64,000 bases of DNA from Lentinus brumalis (taxonomy: Eukaryota; Basidiomycota; Agaricomycetes; Polyporales; Polyporaceae). This document shows, in pieces, positions 42,292-52,227 of this stretch; the stretch's first letter is position 1, and each line of letters starts with the position of its first letter. The stretch is from NCBI GenBank assembly GCA_001792895.1, contig MARA01000049.1, forward strand, positions 124,001 through 188,000. Direction: 5' to 3'. Position numbers and translations under genes: made by a program. The notes beneath the pieces are model-generated. The model saw only the letters and a program-made list of their open reading frames with translations. It did not search any database and was not told where the DNA came from.

Positions 42292-43905
42292 TCAGTGCTG
42301 ACCAGGGTCCAGGTTTTCCTCGTCTTCAGGATCTCCCGTCGCCGCATCTCCCGCCGCCCCATGTCTCCACTCGTCCATGTCATAAGCCACTACGGCCTCC
42401 TCAAGCAACACCCTCAATCGCTCCCGCCATTTCTCGGGCCAGCTTTGCATGGCCTCCTCCGCTTCCTGCCATAACTCATCCTCCACCAGTGGCTCAGCTG
42501 CTGCAAGTTTGGGAGCAACGAGGTCCTTCCACGTCTCACCCGCGGCTCCTTCGGTAATGACCAGCTTGTCCAGGACCTTCCTCAAGGCGTTGTCGTCGAT
42601 CTGCAGCTCATGGCGCAGCGCAAGGCATGCGAACACGGCCGCGCAAGCCGGCGACATCGGGCCCAGCAATTCATCGGGTTGCAGGGGAAGTCCGTAACGC
42701 CGACGTAGAAATCTCGTCTTCATGGGCTCCTGCTTCGCGGCGAGGTATACGTTGTGGACCCACGAGACCGCAATTGATACAACGAACATGAGTTGTCCGA
42801 AACGCGTGCCTTGAGGGAGGAGGAGGAGTTGTGCGAAGAATTGTATCAGCACGGTGAACAGCCAGAATCGAACCATGGATCGGAAGCCAGCCAGACTCCG
42901 GAGATTGACATGGAAGCGTCCTTGAGTGACTTCATCCACAGCCTTCTTGTTCCCGCGCAGGATGATAAAGGAATCCTCCAGAAAAAGTATGCCCCCACTC
43001 TCACGAAGTGCATGGTCGGGCGCCGGCTGCTCAGCACGGCCCGGCGCCAGAGGTGGCGAACAGGCGATTGTCAAAGTCCCCAGTGCTAGGAACGAACGTA
43101 GAGAACCGCCCGCCACAATTCCCGTGAGGATGCTCGCAAAACTCCACCAGTCCCCGGTCAAGGCACACATGAGGCACGTCCCGGTACTATTGTATATGGC
43201 GATGCCGCTCATGAATGAATCTAACCTCGAATTGTCACCTGGCACGCGCACGATGGGGGCCTGCAACAACTCGATGAGAGTCGAAACAGTGCGAGGGAGC
43301 CGATCACGGGGAGGTTGAGGCAGGTTCAAGTTGATCATGGTGATATAGAAATGGCGGGCGTCAGGGGGAGCTTCAGCAGCAGGGGGAGCGGGAAAGGGAA
43401 CGGGAACGGGAACGGGAACGGGAACGGGAACGTCAGCCTGGCGCCGACGTGCTTGGTCCACTCGCGCGATCGAGTACGCTGGGTGGCCTGTGCGAAACAT
43501 TCTCCCATCGGACGCTTGGAGGAACATAGGCCCGCTCCTTGCCTCCAGTCCGAGGACTGCAGCAAGATCTCGGCACGAGTCTTCCGGATGGAAGATGGAG
43601 TCCCACATTGCGCTCTCGACGACAGGCGCACATCGCCTCGCCACCTCGTATGCACCCGGTGAGTTGTAGAGTCCAAAGGTCCCACCAGCGAATCTTCCAA
43701 ATTCCCAGATACTAGTATCAGGGTCGTAGAGGTAGGCCGTCGCGATGGCCTTCCAGGCGCTATCTCCACCGAAGAAGCCCGCAAGTACGACAGCGTCGAG
43801 CCTGAAGCCTGACTCGGAGGAGTCGGAGGGGTTGGTTATGGGTGGATCGATGACGGGACCAAAGGAGCGGGATACGAGCTTGGTGAGCGTAGTGATGACA
43901 GGCAT
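42292..43905 (-). CDS. multi-pass membrane hypothetical protein, copy A
   Basis: Intact intronless frame of 537 residues from ATG at 43905. It starts MPVITTLTKLVSRSFGP and has AGFFGGDSAWKAIA, YNSPGAYEVARRCAPVVES and GHPAYSIAR, then a VP dipeptide repeat. Hydrophobic segments occur at CLMCALTGDWWSFASILTGI and FWLFTVLIQFFAQLLLLPQG with FGQLMFVVSIAVSWVHNVYL, and the tail is acidic. An uncharacterised family is implied by the paralogue at 57467-58938, with identical block order. The start was set by alignment with that copy. Function is unknown. Confidence 0.75.
   Translation of the reverse strand: MPVITTLTKLVSRSFGPVIDPPITNPSDSSESGFRLDAVVLAGFFGGDSAWKAIATAYLYDPDTSIWEFGRFAGGTFGLYNSPGAYEVARRCAPVVESAMWDSIFHPEDSCRDLAAVLGLEARSGPMFLQASDGRMFRTGHPAYSIARVDQARRRQADVPVPVPVPVPVPFPAPPAAEAPPDARHFYITMINLNLPQPPRDRLPRTVSTLIELLQAPIVRVPGDNSRLDSFMSGIAIYNSTGTCLMCALTGDWWSFASILTGIVAGGSLRSFLALGTLTIACSPPLAPGRAEQPAPDHALRESGGILFLEDSFIILRGNKKAVDEVTQGRFHVNLRSLAGFRSMVRFWLFTVLIQFFAQLLLLPQGTRFGQLMFVVSIAVSWVHNVYLAAKQEPMKTRFLRRRYGLPLQPDELLGPMSPACAAVFACLALRHELQIDDNALRKVLDKLVITEGAAGETWKDLVAPKLAAAEPLVEDELWQEAEEAMQSWPEKWRERLRVLLEEAVVAYDMDEWRHGAAGDAATGDPEDEENLDPGQH
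43396..43431. repeat. in-frame GGGAAC hexanucleotide repeat, 6 copies
   Basis: Encodes a Val-Pro dipeptide run on the reverse strand in membrane protein copy A. The paralogue lacks it. Confidence 0.9.
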
Positions 43906-46079
43906 TGTCGAAGGGGACGGATGATTGTCGACACAGAACCGTATGATGAGATTTAAGGAGAGGGCTCGGAGAAGTCTCAGTTTCAGGGCTAGGGTCGCGG
44001 TGGCATTGTCAACCACCATGATGTATCTGACTACCACGAGGCGGCGCTGTCAGTGACGGTTCTACCAGTGGTACTGCTAGAGCAATTCCATCACCGCGGT
44101 GACACTCGTGAACATGCACTTGAAGCGGGTTTGAGGAGGGCATGCAGTCGGATGTCATAGGTACACGAGGTGGCGGAGAAGTATTGCCATGCCGAGATAC
44201 TTTGACAGGGAGACACCGCATAGAACGGCGTGCGGGTGGCACAGTCGTCCAAGCGAACGTCACGACAGACCGTGAGATCAAGTATACTTAAGTAGTAGTG
44301 TCTTCATCCCCGTCTGCGATTCTATGGAATCAGGCATCAGAGCATCGCGCACACCAGACCGAGCACAAGGCAAGCGATCACAAACTTACCTGCTAGTCAA
44401 AGCCATTCAATGGCCTTCGAGTTTCCCATGCTTCAGGTCGCTGAAACGCAAGTAATCATCCTTCCTGAATCGACGTTCCCGTTATGCTCATGTGCCGTAA
44501 CATGTCCATGGTAGAAGACCACGTCTCGTGCGAGTAGACACGGGAGCATGCAACGCGCAGGAGTGGGCACTGGGTGCCAGGCTTCTTCTCCGCTCGACTG
44601 CCAACACTGGATGGGGCCAAGACAGGGAGTGGCTATCGATGGCCCGAGCGCCACGCCCAGCTGTACCGTGTATACTTCGCCGCCCCCCGGGACGACGCCT
44701 GTCATCATCCTCGGAGTTGCTTGGGTCCTATCAATGTTGGGTCTGCGCGTCAGCTATGAGTTATCGGTGACCGGTGACCATGCGCTCATCGTTGTGTGCA
44801 GCCTTTTGCAGAGAACTTGAACAATGTCGATTAGCTGCAAATTTCTTTATGCGTCCCAGTATAATATCAAAGTGTCAAAGCATCCGATCGCAGTTCACGA
44901 TGGTCGTTCAGGATGAGAGCACAAGCCTAACCCTGACGTCCGGACTCCGAGGGACGACTCGGAAGTTCAATATGCCTACCATATATGGATGGACACCTTA
45001 CGTAACTTCGTAACTTATCACGTATCACTTAGTTGTATGTAGTCAACCCTATTTCACCGGTCCCGGTCACCTCCCATCTTCATCCCCAGAGGAAGTATCT
45101 TGCCATCCGCACATCGCGTCACCGCTGCCCGGAGTCCGGACGTGCCCACATGACATGATTCAAGAATCGAACCCAAACCTGCGCGCTCAAGAAGGTTCTC
45201 AAAGCCCGCCTGCATTCTGGCTGCACATTGTATGGAGCGCAAGCACGAGGTAAGTGTTCCACTGTCTTCCGCGTTCAGTGACTTCTCGCCTGTTGAGAAA
45301 CGCCACAGCAGATCAAACCACCACGCGGCCACAGTATTTGCGATCTACATACGTCGGCCTCTCTTGGGCCCGCCGACTTCCCCGCGACCTGCCCGCGTGT
45401 CGGGCTCATCAGACCTAGACACCACCTTCGACAGGGCTGTACACTTTGAAGGACTTCATTCGAGTGGTACGTTCTCTTGTAACGACCACACCAACTCATA
45501 GCAGCGCTGGGCTTGGATAGGCCAGACCATTGTGGACATATGCATGCTGCAACTGTAGTGCACACATAACACCGTGGTGTTGGTCTCAGGCTGTCAGACA
45601 GAGTACTCTGGCGTGATTGAGATAGGCTCCGAGTCGGGGCAATCATGAGCCCACCGTTCACATGGGACACCGACATCTCAGGGATATTGTGGATCATTTC
45701 ATGATTCATGTCAAGTTTGCTGCCACCCCCGAAACATCCATGTCAGGTGTGGTTGGGTGTGGTGGAACGTATCCGGCATCCGCAAACCCACGAGTGGGGC
45801 TCAGGCGCAAGCAGTCGACTCGTGGACGTTCATGCTCGCTCGGGAGTGTCCCACAAGTTGCTGCCTCGGCGTCCAGTATAATCGCACCTGCCCTGGACTG
45901 CCCTGGACCGTCGGGCAGTTGCCGGTCGCGAGATTGACGCTTACTTACATGTATGCATTCTCCCTACCGTGCACGTTGTGCGTAAAATATATGCTCCGGC
46001 CCGTTGTCCGTGAATTCCCTCCGAGCCTTGACGCATTCCTTACGTTGCACGAACACTCCCTAACAGCGTCCCCGCACAG
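43906..46079. other. intergenic region, no supported gene
   Basis: About 2.2 kb. Short frames on both strands show no domain. The last about 40 bases (GAACACTCCCTAACAGCGTC) match the end of cupredoxin intron 2. Confidence 0.45.
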
Positions 46080-46949
46080 TCACACAGGGAAACCACACCG
46101 CTACGCAGAGCACGCTCGCGGGCCCGCGCATCCCCGCGCACGACACGAGCTCGTCGATCAACGGGTTGGACTCCGGGTTCCGGGATGTGACCGTGAACGG
46201 GACGGCGATCACGAACCTCGTCGAGCCCATCGCGGACAACAGCACTATCTCGTTCTACGACGCGAATACGTGCGCGGAGGGCGCCGTCGGGGTGTCAACA
46301 TCACATCAGTAAGCCTCGATATTTATTAGCTAACTTAACCCTCTTGGAAGCTATTAACAGATTTCAAGCGCCGGCGACATCGCCACTCCCCCTGGCGTGT
46401 TTACTCTCAAATTTTGCGAAGACGTACCTGAGCATGCAATGGTCGTGCTCGTCAATTTGCAAGGCAGATGGACACGATCTGAGCAAGAACGAAAGGAAGC
46501 ATGAAAGCCGGACTTTGGATTCACTTGGGAGGACACAGCCACAGGCCGTAAGCGCCCCTATTAGGGCTCTTATTGGCCTCTCAAGTCGTGCTAAGTCGAT
46601 CTAAGTCCACTAATAAATTTGGCCCTTTACTGATGCAGTGTTAGCAACACGGTCACGTTGAATGGGTTCCGCCCGAGTGTCGCTATGCTTGTCGTCGCCT
46701 TCTTGGTCGGCGACTAGGCTGAATGCGTGCATCCGCTGACTTTTTGGCCCGCAGCGGAACGCGATTCTCCTGAACGGCACGAAGTCCATGGCGTCCGCGT
46801 CTGGCTCGGGCTCTGGGACACACTCCGCGACCTCCTCCCGCACGTCGTTCACCGCGTCGGGGAACACGTCGAACAACGGTGCGGAGCGCTCCGTCGTCCT
46901 CGGCCTGGGCGCGACCGTCCCGATGGTCCTTCCCGCAATGCTCCTCTAG
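46080..46949 (+). pseudogene. cupredoxin copy 3, interrupted by a MITE
   Basis: Exon 3 begins after CAG at 46079 (TQGNHTATQSTLAG, then NGLDSGFRDVTVNGTAITNL) and the Cys-containing block follows (DANTCAEGAVG). The reading is broken by a 326-bp insertion at 46307-46632. After it come STVTLNGF-like sequence, then the last intron, whose donor has changed from GGGTGAGT to CCCGAGT, so it could not splice normally. The Ser/Gly-rich last exon and the stop at 46947-46949 remain. Exons 1 and 2 are absent. It keeps the 153 bases lost in copy 2, so the copies decayed independently. Confidence 0.82.
46307..46632. mobile_element. MITE with CAGTAA termini
   Basis: The left end CAGTAAGCCTCGATATTTAT and the reverse complement of the right end (CAGTAAAGGGCCAAATTTAT) share CAGTAA and ATTTATTAG..ACTTA. 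326 bp, no coding capacity. AT stands on both sides; a longer target-site duplication is not seen. Confidence 0.7.
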
Positions 46950-47579
46950 GCTCGGAGGTTGGGATGCCAGTGGGGTAAAAGCGCGCGGAGACGTCGGGAC
47001 GGCGGATGCGACGGTACGCCTGCAGCAGCGCGCGTTGCCCATCACTGTGGAAGCGTGTCTCGAGGTGAGATTAGATGGAAGTAGTGTTGAATTGCCATAT
47101 TGCATGAAGGCCCGTAGGCTGTGGCCGTCGGTGGTTGCAAGGATGTACTAGTCGCGACTAGCGTGACGTCCTTCACTTTCACGGTGACGTGCAGCTCGGC
47201 GACCTGATGAGCGACTTTGGGACAGAGCGGGCTACGGTTGGCTCAGCGAGGCATGCAGGAAGTGGAGGGAAGCATTGTGGGAGACCTATAGCATGTTAAC
47301 ATGGCTGAGGCATTGAACAGACGACGACGTGTCAAACGAACAAACTACAGAAGAAGAGAGAAGGTCCGAAGCAAGGAATCAGAACGCCGGGAAGAGAGCC
47401 GGGTGAAGAGACAAGACATAGTAATGCAAGGAGGAAATGAGGAGGATGCATGTGGGGACGAATCGAATGCAGGCCATGGGCACATTCAACTAGGCTATCT
47501 GTGCCTGAACAGATGAAGAGATCTGTAGCAAACCGGCCACATAAATAGCTGGTCAGTCGATGGTATCGCTGGTCATGAG
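46950..47579. other. intergenic, nothing recognised
   Basis: A forward frame at 47301-47516 is very rich in Arg, Lys and Glu and looks like composition rather than a gene. Confidence 0.4.
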
Positions 47580-49266
47580 CTATGATGCCCACCTATCGAT
47601 ACATCGGCGCCCCTCCCGCAGCATCATGCCCAGCAACACGGCGGTGTATATGAGAAAAATATCGACGACGCTTAGCCTAGGGAGGCGGCGCGCCTCCGCG
47701 AGATCGTCCATAGGTTGCAGATGGTCGGCATAGTCTTGAGGGTTTTCGTAATATTCTTTCCATTCGACTTCATGGACGACTGTGATTATTGAGAGCTGTA
47801 AGTTTCGTGGACATTGACGCATTGTCTAACGGAGCCCTATCACAGATAACAATCATACTCACCGGCATGAGATGGACGCACGTAGAGCTTGTTCCACTCC
47901 GAGAGCGTTGGGAAACATCCTGAGATACTGGCCTTCCACCACTCCTCCAATTCGATCCTGTCATCAAGCCCCTGCACAACAACGCCTGCCCTGCAAGGAT
48001 CGGTTTCAGGTCGGTCTTTGGTGTCCCCGCTGATGTGATCTTGAAGGTCGCCCTCGACAGACTCCCTCCTGCATAGTGCTGCCTCTATGTAGGGACCGAT
48101 GGTACGGAGGTGCGCGACAAAGTCCTCGCGCTTGTAGAGATATCTGCCGTATGGTACAAGGTAAAGACATCGCTTGGATGGTGATCCATCGCCTAGCACA
48201 TCATCGCTTGAGGAAACCCATGAGATGAGCGTGTCGCAGAGAGACTCGAGTGTTTGTTCATCTGGCTGCGGAAAGGGCGTAAGGTCACAAAAGAGATCAA
48301 CTAAGCAGGGGAAGGGGCGGAGATTCGAGGCAAAGGAGGGCCCGGGGGGTTGCTGCTCGTCATCTGAACACGCGAACAAAGGGTGAGGTGCACGCTTTCT
48401 GCAGCAATGAAGGAAAACTCACCAAATGGATTGTCATAGAATTTGATCCGCAGCGTGCGGAGCGAGGGGCCAAGCGCGGACAGCAATCTCTGCCCGCCCT
48501 GCTCGGCCATGTCATCGAACTACATTGCGACTCAATACAGGCCTGTCCTTTGATCGGTTTGCAGACATACCGCGAGCTTCGTGAGCTTTGGCAGGAATGT
48601 CTTCCGCGAGTCGCGGGAGCCGCGCGTCACCATACACACTGGCTCCAGGCCGAGGACAGCCCAGGAAACGTTGGAACAGAGTAGCTCTTCCAGGTGCGCA
48701 AGTTTACTGAGTAAACGGGCGAAGTCTCCGAAGGACGGGAACCTCACTCTGTAGAAGGTTAATATGCGGATATGCGAGATGGACGTCAACAGAGATGGAA
48801 AATATCGGTGGATGGGTAGGTAGGGAATCTCAGAGTCCTTCTGGCCCACACGTTGTTCGTTGGAGAGGTGTATAGATGACAGATTAGGGAGCCTCCCGCG
48901 CAGAGCTGTGAGGAACAACACAAAAGGACTGAATGGCACATGAAGGTATCCCCACAAAGCCAGCGCAAGCACGTAACTTCCAAGCTTGGGGGAGGTGTCG
49001 AGCAGGTCCGCAAAGCGATAGAGTGCGTCTTTGTCACGGATTAATACGCAACTGAAGAGGAGCCTCTGGGCGCGTGGGCTCCATGCGCGGCAGACGAGTG
49101 CGCAGCTGGAGAGCTCGTGACTACTGCCCACGACTCCGATAATGCGCTCGAACACCTCGATTGGGAGTTGTACCTCGCGTGATGAGTTGATATTGGCATG
49201 TCGACTCCAGTGCACTTGGAACAAGGATCTCCATCCTTTGGCCGGCGACGGAAAGGCGGTAGACAT
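47580..49266 (-). CDS. F-box protein
   Basis: Four exons fit in phase: 49266-48571, 48519-48423, 48363-47882 and 47795-47580, giving 496 residues. After a short N-terminus (MSTAFPSPAKGWRS) an F-box follows: QLPIEVFERIIGVVG, then SCALVCRAWSPRAQRLLF. The middle has leucine-rich spacing (RLPNLSSIHLSN, HIRILTFYRVRFPS, LLSKLAHLEELL), as in agaricomycete F-box proteins that act as substrate adaptors of SCF ubiquitin ligases. The third exon holds a Cys/Trp region and the last has a hydrophobic segment (VVDIFLIYTAVLLGMML). The frame is also open upstream to 49413, but ATG 49266 precedes the conserved part. The last intron uses GTGCGT at 47881 rather than the nearby GTGAGT, which would be out of phase. 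The substrate is unknown. Confidence 0.78.
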
Positions 49267-50356
49267 GTTGTGAGGGAAGAGTGGTGGACCAGAGCAAGGG
49301 ACTGGACAGGAGGAGAAGGGGCGAGGACTCGGACGACCTGCGCGGGTCAATGTAAGTATGGCGGTGAGAAGCGCACGCGTCCTAGGATGCGGTACGCACC
49401 GTGCGGCAGACACGAGTTCCGAAGACTACGACGCGGCCTGTCAACCTTAAAATATAACTTGTCATGCTGCAAATTTGCTCTCGCTGTCCGTATTCATTGC
49501 TTTGCGCCCCTAGTCCCGGGCTTGGGTCTTCAACATGATTGTCTTCGCAAGAGGCACACTGCAGACAGCAGATATGGTTGCGCCGTCATGCACGCCAGCA
49601 TCAAGACGGTTTGTGGAAACCATTCGTAAACTCAGCCTGTATGAAGATATCGAAGCACACAAGACAGCGGCGGAGCATACGATCGATCGCATAGACACCG
49701 AAAGCTGCAGGAGCCACATCTCGAAGTGCAGAGAAGACGTCGGACCACCAGTACCACGAGATTGAGCCGGAGAGTTGCGCTGATACACTGTCATGGTCGA
49801 AGAGGTCTAACGCGAAGGCGACGATCCTGCGGTGACGGTCAGAGTGCATTGCACGATCAACCGAAGCACGTACCAGGGCAGAGGGTGATGACCATGCGCA
49901 GTCAGCTCCCGCTGATCGCATGGCTGTTGGTGCTGTGGATTGCTGAGCAGGAAGGACGACAGTTGAGATCTTGACACCCTTCTGGCGCTGACCTCCAAGC
50001 TGACTCTGCGAAGAAAAGCGAAGGTCAATATGATCGCCCACGATTGAAGTCGGCGGCGTCACTGGAAGGAGGAGGAGGAGGAGGATGCAACGTTTAGTCA
50101 GCAGCCCAACGGCGCCAGCGAGCCAGTCCCCCAGTGGCGGCGCGCTCGGTCTACCAACAGCGAACTCTACTTAGGAGCCAGAGGAGCCAGGCTGTCCGCC
50201 TTCTCCGGTCCGTGACACCCTGAGGGATCTATAGCAGGGGCATAACCGGGATGGTGAGGACATGTAGGTGAGCCACTGACGCAGTGCAGATGCATGTCGC
50301 TGATCATTAGGCCGAGAGTAGGCGGCACAAGGATGCATCCCTCGCAAGGACTCCGA
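49267..50356. other. intergenic with a possible coding fragment
   Basis: A reverse frame at 50062-49601 without an ATG start contains FALDLFDHDSVSAQLSGSIS and AAFGVYAIDRMLRRCLVCF, which may be part of a gene or a remnant. No family is recognised. Confidence 0.35.
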
Positions 50357-50858
50357 GTCGCAAGATCCGTCTTGGATCCTAGGACGTCCCAGGACTGCGG
50401 GATGGAGAGCACCAGGTGCGGCGCGACGAGCCCCTTCAGCGTCAAACCGCGTAGGTGCCACCGGCTCCTCCTCCGACGAGGCTCGCTTGTCCAACTTGCA
50501 AGTACCGGGGACATCTTCAAGGTATGCGTAGCACGGTGGCGAGGTCGTAGTAGCGGAACATGGAGTTGATGGCCTCGGAGAGCTCCGCGCTGCTCGTCTT
50601 GTCGATGCAGCAGGTATCGATCCAGACCCAGCGGTACCCGTGCCTCTCCGCGAGCTCGCAACAGTGTCTTATCTTGTCGCTTGCGAGGTCGCGGGGATTC
50701 TGTCCTGTCTGTGAGCAGAGTGTGCGCAGAGCCTGGATGTCCTGGTGCGACTGCTCCGCCTCGTTCCAGACGTGGGAGAGGATGGCGTAGCCGCCGACGG
50801 CGCTCTCCGGCGTGATGAAGTGCTTGAGCTCAGCACGGGAGGTGCTGAGACACCACAT
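50357..50858 (-). pseudogene. decayed HET-domain gene copy
   Basis: From ATG 50858 the frame reads MWCLSTSRAELKHF, GGYAILSHVWNEAEQSHQDI, DLASDKIRHCCELAERHGYR, VWIDTCCIDKTSSAELSEAI and MFRYYDLA, closely matching the first part of the HET gene at 176. One base is then missing near CCGTGCTACG (frame passes from YYDLATV to CYAYLEDVP), and a second shift is needed to reach RWHLRGLTLKGLVAPHLVLS and SWDVLGSK. Homology stops at about 50357, so more than two thirds of the protein is missing. At the point where the first copy is broken this one has the full CCCC. Confidence 0.85.
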
Positions 50859-51159
50859 GGTCCGCTCTTGAGAGCCGTTGTCGTGGTCTAGAGAGGAAAG
50901 CCTTCCAGAAGAGCTCGCAAATGGGACAAGTACAATGCCGCACAGGCCCTATGACTTGAGAAGCAACAATCAATTGTCGCGTAGAAGGATAACTGCCATT
51001 TGCGGATAAGCTGGCTCGGTACCGTGAAAACTGGCCGACTCGTCTCCGTCACCTCTGGTCGGTGCATACACGGGCCTGGGTGTCTGTAGAAGCAAGACAT
51101 GGAGTCGAGGTAAGAGAGCTACTAGAATTTCCATGAGCCGGCCCTGTGCTGAGCATCAC
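50859..51159. other. intergenic, nothing recognised
   Basis: Upstream side of the HET remnant. It does not match the region before the other HET copy. Confidence 0.4.
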
Positions 51160-51167
51160 CGACTGAA

Positions 51168-51641
51168 TAGTGACTTGCAAGTCCCGGCTCGGCCTGAAGC
51201 CCGGGGCTTTCGCCCGGCTTCAGACGGCCGGGGCTTCGTCAAACCTCACGCCGGGCCCTCAGGACGGCTGAGGCCAAGCCCGGGGCTTGGCCCGGCCTGA
51301 GCCGCGGCTTTGGTTGACTGAGAACTCACCTCGGAAACTGCGAACAGATGACCTTCGACGGAATCTGCTGTTGTTGATTCAGGTTGTATACGACTGACTC
51401 ATCGTTTACAGGGACCCTATGAGCGTTTCAGCGGTTAGCCATGTGAGTCTGAGTGAGTAAGTGTGCTCTGGTACTCACTCAGAGCTGCAGCGAGTGGCGA
51501 AACTGCAAGATATGCTTGGTAAGTCGTTCAACACTCATGTCTGACGCACCTTCACAAAAACAGCAGGACTTGTATGGCATCGAGGCGCAGAGCGTCAAAG
51601 CCCCGGCCTGACGGCCTGAGGCCGGGACTTGCAAGTCACTG
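51168..51641. mobile_element. hAT-like MITE
   Basis: Termini AGTGACTTGCAAGTCCCGG at 51169 and its inverse at 51622-51640 are perfect over 19 bases. Flanking 8-mers CGACTGAA (51160-51167) and AGACTGAA (51642-51649) agree in 7 of 8 positions, as an aged 8-bp target-site duplication. The subterminal parts are GC-rich with repeated CCCGGGGCTT and GGCCTGA blocks. 474 bp, no coding capacity. The 8-bp duplication suggests the hAT superfamily. Confidence 0.78.
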
Positions 51642-51649
51642 AGACTGAA

Positions 51650-52227
51650 GCAGTGGGAAAAGCACTGTTCAGGGTACATGTACATAGAGGACGAAGCCGC
51701 TGGCGTACCAAGACGTGTGGTCCCGATTACAAGGAATCCTGGTCCGGACGAGGGGGGGGAAGATTGAGGCCCGAAGGTCATGTTTTGTCCGAAACCCGTT
51801 TCATGATTTTGTTGATCTCCTAAATCGATAGCACGTAAGCAGCAACCAAGGAGAAGGACGGTTCACCTGGGTTCACCGAACGATCCAGCGAGGCGCAGAT
51901 TCGTGATTAGTGCCAGTGTTCACGGTGGTAGGAAGAAGACTCCGTCCTTGATAGACGCTCGGTCCCCGCTCTCCTCCACGGTACTGTAAGGAGCGCATGA
52001 TGAGCTCGTGCAAGCACCAAAGCTTCGTGGTACCGTGACCACAGTACGTAGTACACTCAACGCATTTCTTGTGGGATTATATGTGCGGTAAGTACGTATT
52101 ACAAGTTACTATGGATACAGTAACAAGTCGTCTGAATTGATAGCCAAGTGTCAGCTCGTGGTATGGCAGGACGAGAAATTCGCTCACATACCTATCCATG
52201 CAGCCAGCCGCAAAACAAGTAACAAGC
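51650..52227. other. intergenic, nothing recognised
   Basis: 3' flank of the MFS gene. No gene or repeat is supported. Confidence 0.4.

Noticed and set aside
47301..47516. 71-residue Arg/Lys/Glu-rich protein
   Set aside because: Low-complexity purine-rich DNA gives this composition; no splice sites or family support it.
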